Below are positions 23,243-35,223 of a stretch of DNA of 64,000 nt, piece by piece (the stretch's first letter is position 1; the number at the start of each line of letters is the position of its first letter). The translations under genes and the position numbers were made by a program. Below the pieces are notes generated by a model. That model ran no database searches. It was not told where the DNA came from and saw only the letters and a list, made by a program, of their open reading frames with translations. Source of the stretch: Batrachochytrium dendrobatidis JAM81 (taxonomy: Eukaryota > Chytridiomycota > Chytridiomycetes > Rhizophydiales); assembly GCF_000203795.2 (NCBI RefSeq), contig NW_006281099.1, positions 4,242,532 to 4,306,531 on the forward strand. Reading direction: 5' to 3'.

Positions 23243-26200
23243 ATGGACAAGTTTCTGATTCCAAGAAGCATCATTGCTACAGGCGAGTTGGGTCCTGTCG
23301 CATCTTCCATGACTACACACCAGTCATCTTACACTGAACTACTCAAAAGTAAAATTCATCACACTCTTAAATCCATCTTTGGTTTGGCCGACTTCCGCGG
23401 GGAACAGGAGCGAATCATCTTGTCCACTCTGCAAGGTACATGCTCGCTCCTTATATACTCCATTGAAGGTCCATGTCAAGATTATAAATCAATCACTGCG
23501 TTGTAATCAGTCTTTTTGATTTTTTCATTCCTTGCATGAACCAATGCTGGTTTGACATTTGTCTTGTATCTACGCCTGTATTAATATCAACTTGCATCTT
23601 AGGAAAAGATACTTTGGTTCTAATGCCAACAGGTGATTCACTGCTGCTTTCGGATATTGATAATACTAGAGATTGACATCTTACTTGATTCATCTTTTCA
23701 ATCTCGTCAAATAGGTGGTGGAAAGTCGCTTACGTTTCAACTTCCTGCACTAATCTCTCCTGGAATTACTCTAGTGATTTCACCCTTGATTGCTTTAATC
23801 GTAAGCCATTTGAAATTGTCTGATATCTACATATATTCACTTAATTTGATTGCTCAATATGCTACTATACTGTTTAAATTACATTCAATGGCACGCTTGA
23901 AATGGATTAGCAAAATCAAGTTGATGCTCTTGTGAAACTCAAAATCAAGGCTGCATCTCTCAACTCTAGTCTCAAAAAAACTGAAAAAGACAAGGTATTC
24001 AATCTTTATTGAATGTCTACTAGCCAAAATTTAGAATCTAAACTTGAATTATACATTTGCATCTTATCGTGAAATATAGATTACAAAGGACTTGGCTACT
24101 GGAAATCCAAAAACTAAATTACTTTATGGTAATTAGGCTTGTTTAATCCAATTGATGGTTTGGAAATCCACATTTCCTAACTCTGTTATCTGCACTTGCT
24201 ATTTCACTAGTCACTCCAGAACTGCTTGCAACGGATAAATTTAGAGCCACCATGCAAAAAATCAATAAAGCAGGAATGCTTTCCCGAATTGTGGTGGATG
24301 AAGTACATATCTATGTTCAACTTGATATATTTGATGAATGATTATGCTTTATTACACCCTATCTGCCACACCAACACTTGTAAATTCAATATTTAAACAC
24401 TGTTTTTTATTTAGGCACATTGTATCAGTGAATGGGGACATGACTTTCGAGACGATTACCGCAAATTATCGTATTGGAAAGACACCTATCCAACCATTCC
24501 TATCATGGCTCTTACCGCCACTGCCATTGCTAGGTAAATTATGCATAAATCATATAAATAGCACTGTTTGTTTTATGCCAGCGTTTTTTATCTTATGACT
24601 GACTATGTTTATACTATATTTCACCAGTGTTCAAGCAGATATTGTAAAGCAGCTTCACTTGGACACATCGCTAAACACGTTTATTTCATCATTCAATCGA
24701 CCAAACTTGCATTATGAAGTACGGTTTAAACCTTTAGACACAAATGATCCTTTCAACGATATAATTAAATTTCTCAATAACGTGTACGAATCCAGACGAG
24801 AACGATTAAAAAAAAGCAACTCTGAAGGAAGATCCACTGCTCTTTGCGGAATCATGTATGTGCACTAGACTTTGTCGTGTAATCAATTTCCAAGTTGAAG
24901 CTAGATTTGATATCCTAATGCTATTTACTAAAACAATATTGGCTTAGATACTGTGGAACACGAAAAACATGCGAGGATGTAGCCAGCATGCTTCGTACAA
25001 ATCAAATAAGAGCACAGTGCTACCATGCTGGACTTTCGCCAAAAACTCGAAAGCAAATTCTTCAAGCATGGTCAGGCACGGATGTAACCACAGCTGTATC
25101 CACTCCAAAAGAAAAAAAGACCAAAAGAGCATCAGCCTCCACCACTCCGTCGAAACAAACATCTACAGCCAAACATGGTACAACCGAACCCCTTATTCCA
25201 GGGGAAACTGTAGACATAGTTGTTGCAACAATCTCTTTTGGAATGGGTATTGACAAAAAAGATGTCCGATTTGTGATTCATTGGGATATGCCCAAATCTT
25301 TTGAAGGCTACTATCAGGAATCAGGACGTGCTGGTCGTGACGGAAAAGTGAGTCGGTGTATTTTATACTACTCAAGACAAGATAGGGATCGACATGTTTT
25401 TATGCTCCAGCAGCAACTGAACAGCCTTGATTCTGCATATAGGACGCATGCCATGCAAAGCTTCAACGAGGTATGGTGATGGCATTTTTCTCACGATTAT
25501 TTGTTTAACATCAACTCACTGGTTGCTTATATTTTATTATTTGTACAATTTGGTTGCTAGCTTGTCAGGTATTGTGAAAACGATAGTATTTGTCGGCACA
25601 AGTATACCGATGAGTATTTTTCTGAAAAAAAAATAATGGTAGACTTGAATGTTCAAACAAAAAAACTCAAGCGCACCTTAATAGAGTCTAAAAACCAAGA
25701 CGAACTGTGTCCAGAAAAACACTGTGATATATGTCGAGATCCTCTCAAAGTCAAGAAAATGGTCAAGGCCGCTTTATCCAACCCTTCAGTACATAAACCG
25801 CGATTTGGAGCAGATTTGGCCGATATGCCTGTTATGCCTTGCTCATCAGCCATTGAAAAGTTTGGTGGTTTCAAAAGTGCTCGTGAATTAAAGTAGTGTT
25901 TCATTGTACCACACGATGCTGTATTTTATGCATTCATATCAATGACCTAACTCACTACATTGGACCTGTTTTAACTTGATCATCCAACTAGTATGACGCG
26001 ACTCAAGGACGGATCAGTTGTTGGAGTTGTTCGTAAGCGTACACTTGATATGTTTTCAACTGATCCCGATATGGACGATCTTGCTGCTCAATCCAGTGCA
26101 GTATGTTCTGCCATACACCCCTATAATGAAGAATCCAGACAGGATGATTACAATGGCAGACAATATCAAGAAAGCTCAAACTATAGACACCAAACCAGCA

Positions 26201-26906
26201 CTGGTACCAAAACAAACCATTCTGATTTTCAAACTGCAAGTGGCAAATCCATCAAAGTAGATCCAGCAGCAAAAAGATTGTTTCTTTTTGGTACGTAAAC
26301 TGTATTACCACATCCATCATCTCAACAGTACTGGTTTATTATGCAAGTCAATAGCTTATATTTTTGGATATAGGGAAAAAAGGATTGAAAGAAACCGTTT
26401 CAAACACACCGCTTTCACAACTAGAACTGCGAACAACGTCAACATTTCCAATACGATCCCCAGCAGCAAAAACCGTTCAGGGAATGAATATTACTGATCG
26501 AGAACGGTCGTTTGAGCGAATTTATAACGAGCTGAAAAACGTATTTCCTATATTGGAATGCAGTAGCAACTGGATTTGGAACTTGGTTTGTATTGACAAC
26601 CCTGATGAACGCAGGTGAGTTGTACATGACACGTTAAGCCCAATGTGGCAAGACTGTCTAGTGTAGCGACTGACAAATACTGTTTTGTTGAATAGTCATT
26701 TTCTACTGCAGGTGGCTGCGGATATTGAGGCAAGATGCTATAGGGGTACAAAGCTGGCTATGATTTACAACAATTACATTGTAGCGCGAATTCGGGAGAT
26801 TAAGAATTTAAAACAGCCTGAGCATCTACAGACATGGATTACTGGCACAGCTGTGGAAGTTATTTTATCAAAAAACGCCCAGCAACCCATCCAAGGATCT
26901 ACTTAG
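23243..26906 (+). CDS. RECQL5: RecQ family DNA helicase, RECQ5 type
   Basis: Thirteen exons (23243-23435, 23603-23632, 23715-23800, 23911-23994, 24080-24128, 24211-24302, 24415-24533, 24628-24855, 24948-25470, 25561-25892, 25992-26290, 26374-26614, 26696-26906) close in frame to 828 aa. Helicase motifs: [24 protein letters not shown] (Walker A, split over two introns), [60 protein letters not shown] and [13 protein letters not shown] Zn-binding RQC part has [11 protein letters not shown] and CPEKHCDIC. There is no HRDC or winged-helix tail; instead the C-terminus has [13 protein letters not shown] and a [19 protein letters not shown] segment like RECQL5. A 35-residue Lys/Ser/Thr-rich insert interrupts helicase lobe 2 near 25083-25200. 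RECQ5 counters illegitimate recombination and transcription-replication conflict. Confidence 0.9.
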
Positions 26907-27011
26907 TCATTACAAACTGGTGCCAACCCCTTGGTTGTTGAAACAATTCGAAATGATATTCATTCAAAATCTAGTCAACCATTTACGCTACATTCGTGTC
27001 ATAATAAATAC

Positions 27012-28898
27012 TCAAAAATCAAACTCGCAATCAGAACTGAATTCATAGCCAACACTACGCTGTTGAAGCCAGAGACTGATATCGGCTTGATCTTTAGCCA
27101 GTTGGGGTAAATACAAACTCCGCAAGTTTTTACAGGAATTCACTGCTTCCTCGACTGCCGATAGGGAAACGTTATTTGAGATGCCAATTGATTCAAGCGT
27201 ACGATCAAATCTTTTGACCAAATACCTCAACAACATATCGGATGATTCATTATCATCAACAGCCAAACAGATTAACGAGAAAGCACGTATACTTTTAAGC
27301 GGTGAAGCGATTTCAATCGCCGTGTTTATAGTCATTGAGGAAAGAGTGACTATACTCAGCGTATACAGCTTTGGAAACAATTCTGTTAGCAACAGCATCT
27401 GCTCAATTCCATATACCACTTGATCGAGTATAATATGACGGAGATGCGGAGCTGCTGTTGAAAGGAGCTGAATAGCCCTGGAGCTAAGGGTTAGGGCGTA
27501 AGACTTGGTATCAGGAACCGAGTCTGTGGCGAATTGATTGTTAAAAGTAACTGTTCTTACTTTTGATAATGAAAGAAGCTTCAAGGAATTTGAAATTAAA
27601 GTTTTAAAAAATGTTTCAAAAAATTCATCATGTTTATCGTGTGATATAGGAGTATCGATTATACACGTTTGCATAGTAAAAGCCTCTAGGTTTGGACACG
27701 CAGATATCATGGCAAACGCGACCTGATCACTTTTAAATCGGCATTCAACCAAATCCAGTCTTTTCAGTGAATTAAAAGGCAAGATTGTAAATGACTTGCA
27801 GAATGTAAAGCGTTTAAGCAAAAGATATGCCAGCTGTGCACAAGCGTGTTGAAGATGAACAAGGGTAGCAGTTGTAAATCCAGCAGGAGTACTATTCACA
27901 AGTTTGACAGCTTTAAGGCGGGGATGAAAATACGTTATAATTTGAAGAACAATTTCAGGCGATTTTAACAAAGCCTCGTCTTCTAATATTAAACGATCAA
28001 GTTGCTTGAAATGAGTAAACAATGAGGCCAATCGACGAACTGAAGGCAAAAGACATTCCACCAAGTCTCGTATATCAGGGATATCCAGCACAGTCTTTGC
28101 ACTTGAGCTGCTGCGCGCACCACCAACCCAGTCTCGATTAGCACGGTCAACAGCCTTTGCAATTTCATCCAAGCAATTGTGGTTGTTGTCTGTCACTTCG
28201 ATCATGTCAAGGGATTTAATGCGAGAAGCAATAAGATTATACAAACTTGATGACAAAGTGCACCAAAGTTTGGATGGAATCCGACGCAAGTTTAAACACT
28301 TGTCCAGCAACATATAAAGCAAGCTGATCTGGTCGGGATTGATGTAGCAAATACTGTGCACTTGAGAGAATAGGAACAAGCCGCGTGCGGAGTATGGACC
28401 AACGCACGAGATGACAGGAGGAAGTTGCGAGTCTGCAGCCGCACCTAACAATGCCGAAGGATAAGACTTTAACTTGTTACGAGCCATGACCTGATGGGTA
28501 TAAGTCAGCAAATTGGCATGACTGAGAACGGTGGATGGATAGCAAATCACGGATCTATAGAATGATACGGCAGCTCGCATAGACTTGATATGTGGACTAC
28601 GCCATAGCCAGGGTACAACTAGTTTTGCCAAGTCAGAAGAAACCAGCGATAGACTGTACAAAGTATACTGAGAAGAGTATCTGGGTAAAAGAGCGGGAGG
28701 AGTTGGTAGATATGCGACCTGTTCAATAATATAAGCCCACAACTCGATGGGTAATTGTCGACATGAATGGAATTGTAGTGCAGTATTTCTACGAGAGAAG
28801 CAATCCTGTGTGAGTTTGATTTCATCCATTCGAGTGGATAAAACAGTTGAAGTAGATTCAAGAGTATCGAGTTGAATAGAATTCACATGAGCCATCAT
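27012..28898 (-). CDS. F-box and leucine-rich-repeat protein
   Basis: A single-exon 628-aa protein with ATG at 28896-28898. Residues about 45-100 are an F-box-like motif (QLPIELWAYIIEQVAYL, then YSLSLVSSDLAKLVVPWLWRSPH). The rest holds irregular leucine-rich repeats, for example RLASLFTHFKQLDRLILEDEAL, LKRLDLVECRFKSDQVAF, HLRHIILDQVVYGIEQMLLL and KNLRSLYLPQLAKD. F-box proteins recruit substrates to SCF ubiquitin ligases; the substrate is not predictable. The gene is divergent from Rab11 (228 bp between starts). Confidence 0.78.
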   Translation of the reverse strand: MMAHVNSIQLDTLESTSTVLSTRMDEIKLTQDCFSRRNTALQFHSCRQLPIELWAYIIEQVAYLPTPPALLPRYSSQYTLYSLSLVSSDLAKLVVPWLWRSPHIKSMRAAVSFYRSVICYPSTVLSHANLLTYTHQVMARNKLKSYPSALLGAAADSQLPPVISCVGPYSARGLFLFSQVHSICYINPDQISLLYMLLDKCLNLRRIPSKLWCTLSSSLYNLIASRIKSLDMIEVTDNNHNCLDEIAKAVDRANRDWVGGARSSSSAKTVLDIPDIRDLVECLLPSVRRLASLFTHFKQLDRLILEDEALLKSPEIVLQIITYFHPRLKAVKLVNSTPAGFTTATLVHLQHACAQLAYLLLKRFTFCKSFTILPFNSLKRLDLVECRFKSDQVAFAMISACPNLEAFTMQTCIIDTPISHDKHDEFFETFFKTLISNSLKLLSLSKVRTVTFNNQFATDSVPDTKSYALTLSSRAIQLLSTAAPHLRHIILDQVVYGIEQMLLLTELFPKLYTLSIVTLSSMTINTAIEIASPLKSIRAFSLICLAVDDNESSDMLLRYLVKRFDRTLESIGISNNVSLSAVEEAVNSCKNLRSLYLPQLAKDQADISLWLQQRSVGYEFSSDCEFDF

Positions 28899-28921
28899 TG
28901 AATTCTTTTGATTTTGGATTG

Positions 28922-28986
28922 AAGAATTATTAAAGAATAATTATCTAGTTTTTAAAGAGTTTTTAAAGAATTCTTTAATAATTCTT
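28922..28986. repeat. 17-bp perfect inverted repeat (hairpin) between F-box and Rab11 starts
   Basis: The left arm AAGAATTATTAAAGAAT (28922-28938) and right arm ATTCTTTAATAATTCTT (28970-28986) are perfect reverse complements around a 31-nt AT-rich spacer. The repeat lies in the divergent promoter, 24 bp from the F-box start. It could form a cruciform, be a paired regulator site, or be a remnant of a small inverted-repeat element. Confidence 0.6.
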
Positions 28987-29126
28987 TCGGTTAGTTTAAA
29001 ATGTTTTAGTTTTGGATTGATGGATTGACTGAATCTGACAAACTTTTATGTTTGCCAATAACTTGACAATACAAACGCGAGTGATTCTGCAACTCTTCTC
29101 CACACCAATCCATCAACAACTACCAA

Positions 29127-30683
<1,557 letters not shown>

Positions 30684-31054
30684 CCCTTCAAGATTTAAAA
30701 AATCTTATTCTACTTGGCTATGTTCCATGTCGGGAATGCAGCCAAGGCGTAATTTCCTGGTGTTTCGTTTTAGTTTCTGTTTTACCCCTACAACCATTAC
30801 TTTTTTTTTCTCTTTTAAGAGAGAATGCTCTTGATGGAGCCCTTTCGATTGATTTGAACCACAGTTTTGCCAAATCTTTGCTTTATACATGATGGAATAG
30901 CCCAACTTTGTAGAAACGCAAATAAATGAAACTGATGTTTTCCGGAAATCTTGGTTTATTTTGACACGTTTGAAAGGTGTATGGTTTGAAACCAAGACCA
31001 GGAATTTCAAGACAAGAATGAGCATAGGTATATAAGGGTTTTACCGACTTGGGT
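30684..31054. other. Convergent 3' region between Rab11 and the acyl-CoA dehydrogenase fusion
   Basis: About 370 bp between two stop codons of convergent genes, expected to be 3' UTR of both. A poly-T run lies near 30800. Short open frames on both strands have no recognisable protein. Confidence 0.45.
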
Positions 31055-33211
31055 TCAAAGTTTTGCACCCATAAATTGAGCAACCTTGATACTTTGTCGA
31101 ATACCCAAATCAATCATGATTTCCTCTGATCCACCTGGGATGGCATATGCACGAACTTCACGATAAAGTCGCTCGACTTTTTCACCTTGACCACCACGGG
31201 AGTAGGATAGTCCACCAAAGATTTGAGCTGCTTCGCGAGCACAAAATTCCATGGTTTGGGTGGATTGAACTTTGAGCAACGCAATCGGACCACCAAGCTT
31301 GAGCATTTGTTGGTCTTCTGGCATGCATTTGGTTTGGTATAAAAGGGACTCCATCCATGCGTGAGTAGCTTCTACTTTGCGTACCATGTGACCAAGCTTG
31401 TTACGGATAACAGGATGATCAATGAGTTTTTTTCCAAATGTTTTACGCTTGTGGGCATACTTGATGGACTCTTCGACACAAACACGAGCAAACCGTGTAG
31501 CTTGAATAGCAATGCCCATGCGCTCATGATTGAAATTATACATGATGCATTTGAACCCTTTGTTTTCCTTGCCAATAAGGTTTTTGACAGGAACTTTGAC
31601 ATCCTCAAATGTAATGTAAGTCGTTCCAGAGGCCCAGACACCAGAACATGGCATGTGTCGGGTTTTGACACCTGGCATCGACTTTTCAATCAGTAGCAAG
31701 GACACACCATTCATACCTGGACCACCAGTACGACTTGACAATATGTCAGAGTGAAATCAATTGTGAGAATAAAAAGATGCAAGGTACAATCATATACAAC
31801 AAAATCAAGGTCTTACACGGCAACCGTGAAATAATCTGCAAACACTCCATTGGTAATCCACTTTTTTTCTCCATTAACCTTGGTTGAAAAGATGAGATTC
31901 AAATTTCAGTAAACTGCTCATGGTTGAATCCATATAATATCAATGTCTAGTATTTACAATATAATGCTCGCCATTGGGAGTTTTTTTTGCCTCGGTCATC
32001 AGATTAGCTACATCAGATCCTGCACTGGGTTCGGTGATGCACAGACAAATATTCTTTCGACCTTGAATGCAATCCTTGACAACCTTGTCTTTTAGATAAT
32101 CAGATCCAAAGTGGATAATGGGTGGTAAGCCAATTCCAAGACCACCAATCAAGCCCCACAGTACACCGCCAGATCCACATCGAGCAAGTTCATCAGCCAC
32201 AATAAATTCGTGGAATACATCCATTTCTTCTGGCTTGATGCCTACAGGCGGAGGACGTTCAGAGTACTTTTCTGGAAACGGAGTGCCATTAATGAGTTGA
32301 AGGATGCCAGCATTACCAGCCTTGGTAAACAATTCACGAGGAAGTTGCTTGGCTTCATCCCATTCATGACAGTTGGGCATGACTTCCTTTTCAACAAAAT
32401 TCCGTACATAGGAACGAAGTTTGCGATGCGACTCGGAGTAGTAAGGAGAATACCAATCCTAATATAAAAGTCATGAACAGAGTTGAATTTGATAAAATAG
32501 AGCGCATATGTTGAAATACAACAATGAAGATCTAGACAATAACTTACAGAATACCAATATGGGTCACCGAATGGAATCATTTCACCAAAGGTTTCACCCT
32601 CGGCAATACCTTCAAGGGGTGCTTCAGGGGCAGCAGCCACATGGGTTGGAGCAGCAGCCACATGGGTTGGAGCAGCAGCCACATGGGTCGGAGCAGCACC
32701 AGATCCAAGAGCTCCTTTCAGCAAACCAGGACCAAATTTTTCGAGAATTGCTGCATTGTGAAACTGGTCAAACTGTTTGGTAGCGTCCTTGCCAGCAACC
32801 TTGAGCAGTACTTTTTTCCCGCCAGGATGCTCGTTTAAAAAGTGAGTAACATCGTATACCTAAACCGGAAAATGTATTTTCTAGTTATTAACCTCTTGCC
32901 AATGGGAAAGTTTAACGAGGTGTGCATTGACCCAAAACCTCTTTCAAGATCTGTGCATGGCATCACCCTGGCTTGAATGCAGAATTAAAAAGTAGAGTTT
33001 GGTACATTCACAGAAACAAGACTGAACAATCTATACAGAATGCATGGTTGGATTACCTTGCCATGAACGATAATCTAATAGTAAAACAGTCCATTCATAT
33101 TAGTGAGTTGGAGAGAATGTTTTATTAATTATACAATAGCAATAATAAATATACCCAAATGTCCTTGTCAGTATTATGTGTAGCAACTTGCTCGACAGTA
33201 AACGAAGCCAT
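31055..33211 (-). CDS. Cytochrome b5-acyl-CoA dehydrogenase fusion protein
   Basis: Six exons (33155-33211, 33057-33074, 32548-32859, 31958-32458, 31817-31878, 31055-31733) close in frame to 542 aa. Exon 2 is an 18-nt microexon. Residues 1-80 are a cytochrome b5 domain ([36 protein letters not shown] shortened here; heme His in NEHPGG and in DQFHNA). An Ala/Pro linker with three AAAPTHV-type repeats joins it to an acyl-CoA dehydrogenase: [44 protein letters not shown] and [17 protein letters not shown]. Such fusions are known in fungi and likely act in fatty acyl-CoA desaturation or oxidation; the substrate is unknown. No clear mitochondrial targeting or peroxisomal SKL signal is visible (C-terminus is GAKL). 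Confidence 0.92.
32630..32692 (-). repeat. Three tandem 21-bp repeats in the b5-dehydrogenase linker
   Basis: Three adjacent copies of a 21-bp unit (forward strand GCAGCAGCCACATGGGTTGG plus A), with one base change in the third. They encode the heptad APTHVAA in the interdomain linker. The near-perfect copies suggest recent slippage and likely length variation between strains. Confidence 0.9.
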
Positions 33212-33511
33212 GTCAATGTGTTGTAATTGGTTAACTCGATCCAAACGAATCGAATTTACTCCATCGTGTGCGCTGTCAAGATTTAGCTTCAACGCATTCG
33301 CTAGTCCATTCTTGCCAGCAATAAAAACTCGAGAGAATAATTCCAGACTATTATTTTGATAGAAACTCTAGTTTTTATTCAGCTTAAACTTGCCATTCAA
33401 GTGAGCTGAATGGTTCGAGTTTATTATTTTAAATAAACTTTGAATCCAAAAACTACCTTTTTCTCGTTGATTTTCAAGTTTATATCAAAATAGTATCTAT
33501 TCATTTGCTCT

Positions 33512-33904
33512 TACATCCGTATTCACGTAAACTAAAATACATGATAAACAGTCATGTTTGATGGGTGTCAATCTTACTGGATAATACTGTTTTTTGAACT
33601 TATTCTTGTGCAAAAATATAATGTGAATGTTTACATCTTTGTTTCAATACATCCTTGACATCTGCTCAACCTTTCTTCCAAAACGAACATTTAAAGTCAA
33701 CATTGTGTGACCAGCATGTATGGTTGCATTCCTGAGACATGTTGAACTTGAGCACAAACGTATCTGATATTGGAATAGAGTTTCAAAAGTAATCCATTTC
33801 TAGTAGGAAAATAACGGATATTTGGCCATTTTTATTCTAGAGCAAAATAATCAGTCCAAGATAAATACAAAAAAGTGTTTTTATTTTACGTGAATACGAC
33901 TGTA
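33512..33904 (+). mobile_element. MITE copy A (393 bp)
   Basis: The ends TACATCCGTATTCACGTAAA and TTTTACGTGAATACGACTGTA are inverted repeats flanked by TA. The body matches copy B (62461-62843) nearly base for base over long stretches, for example CAGTCATGTTTGATGGGTGT and CCTTTCTTCCAAAACGAACA. No coding capacity. The right end is 37 bp from the start codon of the gene at 33942. Confidence 0.88.
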
Positions 33905-33941
33905 AAATTCTATTATAATCAGCCATTGAATAGCCTAAAGC

Positions 33942-34970
33942 ATGAAACCAAGTGGGCCTAGACAAGGAAAGGAAAGGGCAACATATAGACAATCGACCAA
34001 TGGTCGAACTCGAGATCAACCCAATAGCAAATCCACCACTGGTATAGTCAAATCAAAACCTGCTACTCCATTGCGAAAAACGTTTTCTCATCAGCTCAAC
34101 TGGAAAGCACAGAATGCATATGCAATGGCTCGTAGCGGTCAAACTGTTGGTCGGGTTGGAAAGAAATTGGCTGGAACGGCAGATCGGTTGGCTTGTGTTG
34201 CTAATAAACCATCTGATACTGAATCTGAACAGTCTGATACTACCAAGAGTCCGGTAGTATCACATACACTGTCGACCGAAAAGCAGCAGCATGATCAAGA
34301 AGCTATGGATACCGATGAAGAGAATGAGACGGATGACGATCAGAGTGACGATCAGTCTAAAACCAAGACCAAACCTTCTCGCAGACCCATCAAGCCCAAA
34401 GGTAAAAAGGGCAAAAAATTTGCAGACCAGTCACAGATGCTCGGACTCATTGATGCGTTGAATGTCAAGGAAGAGGAAACGATTGGAAAAAAGCTGGCCA
34501 AGCGAGTAAGTTGTAATGCATAGCGGCATTATATGATTCTGTAAACTCACTATCGACTGCATGACTAGGCTGCTGTACACAAGATTGAAAAGGAAAAGAC
34601 TAAAAGAATCCTGCAGCGTAAACAAGACAGGAAAAAGGAAATGGTAATAGTTTAAATGGATTGTTTCAGCATAACTGCATCTGTTCCAAAACTATCTTTT
34701 TTAAACTCTTCAAACTTTTAGGCTCAAGTCAAGAAAAATCTGGTAGAACAGGAAAAGAATAAGCGCAAGGAACGTAAAGTCGCTGCTGCTGCTGTCGCGG
34801 CAGCAAATAGTGCATTGGAAGCTGCACAGGTAAAGAGTAATGCATGTCCTTGTTTTTTAAACCATCATATAGTTGTGAAAATGCAATCTCATCATAATTA
34901 TTGAATATCGCTTTAGTTGGCTGGAACAGCACCAATTATAAAGCGAGTACGCTTTGAAGCAACCTTATGA
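33942..34970 (+). CDS. Basic, acidic-patch, coiled-coil protein; possibly nucleolar
   Basis: Four exons (33942-34505, 34569-34643, 34722-34829, 34917-34970) close in frame to 266 aa. The N-terminal third is basic (RQGKERATYRQ, LRKTFSHQLNWKAQNAYAMA). It is followed by an acidic stretch (AMDTDEENETDDDQSDD) and a Lys-rich patch (RRPIKPKGKKGKKF). The C-terminal half is a long charged helix (KIEKEKTKRILQRKQDRKKEM, KNLVEQEKNKRKERK) ending in IIKRVRFEATL. The composition resembles small ribosome-biogenesis factors, but no family was recognised and that role is inference. Confidence 0.72.
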
Positions 34971-35223
34971 TACACTAGACTCGAGAAAATAAAACCTCTT
35001 AGTTTACATAATAATGCATTGAATCACTTGATAGATTTTATTCAACTGCAAGTGAATAATAACTGGTTTAAAATGGAGAGTTTGAAATCAAACTGTCTAG
35101 CCAAGTTTGTTTTGAATTGTAAAAATTTCATTTTTTATTTTTTGCTATTCAGCATAAAACACTCTTGGCACTTTACTGTTGCATCGAATATCATTCATAC
35201 TATCCACTATTATATATCCAACC

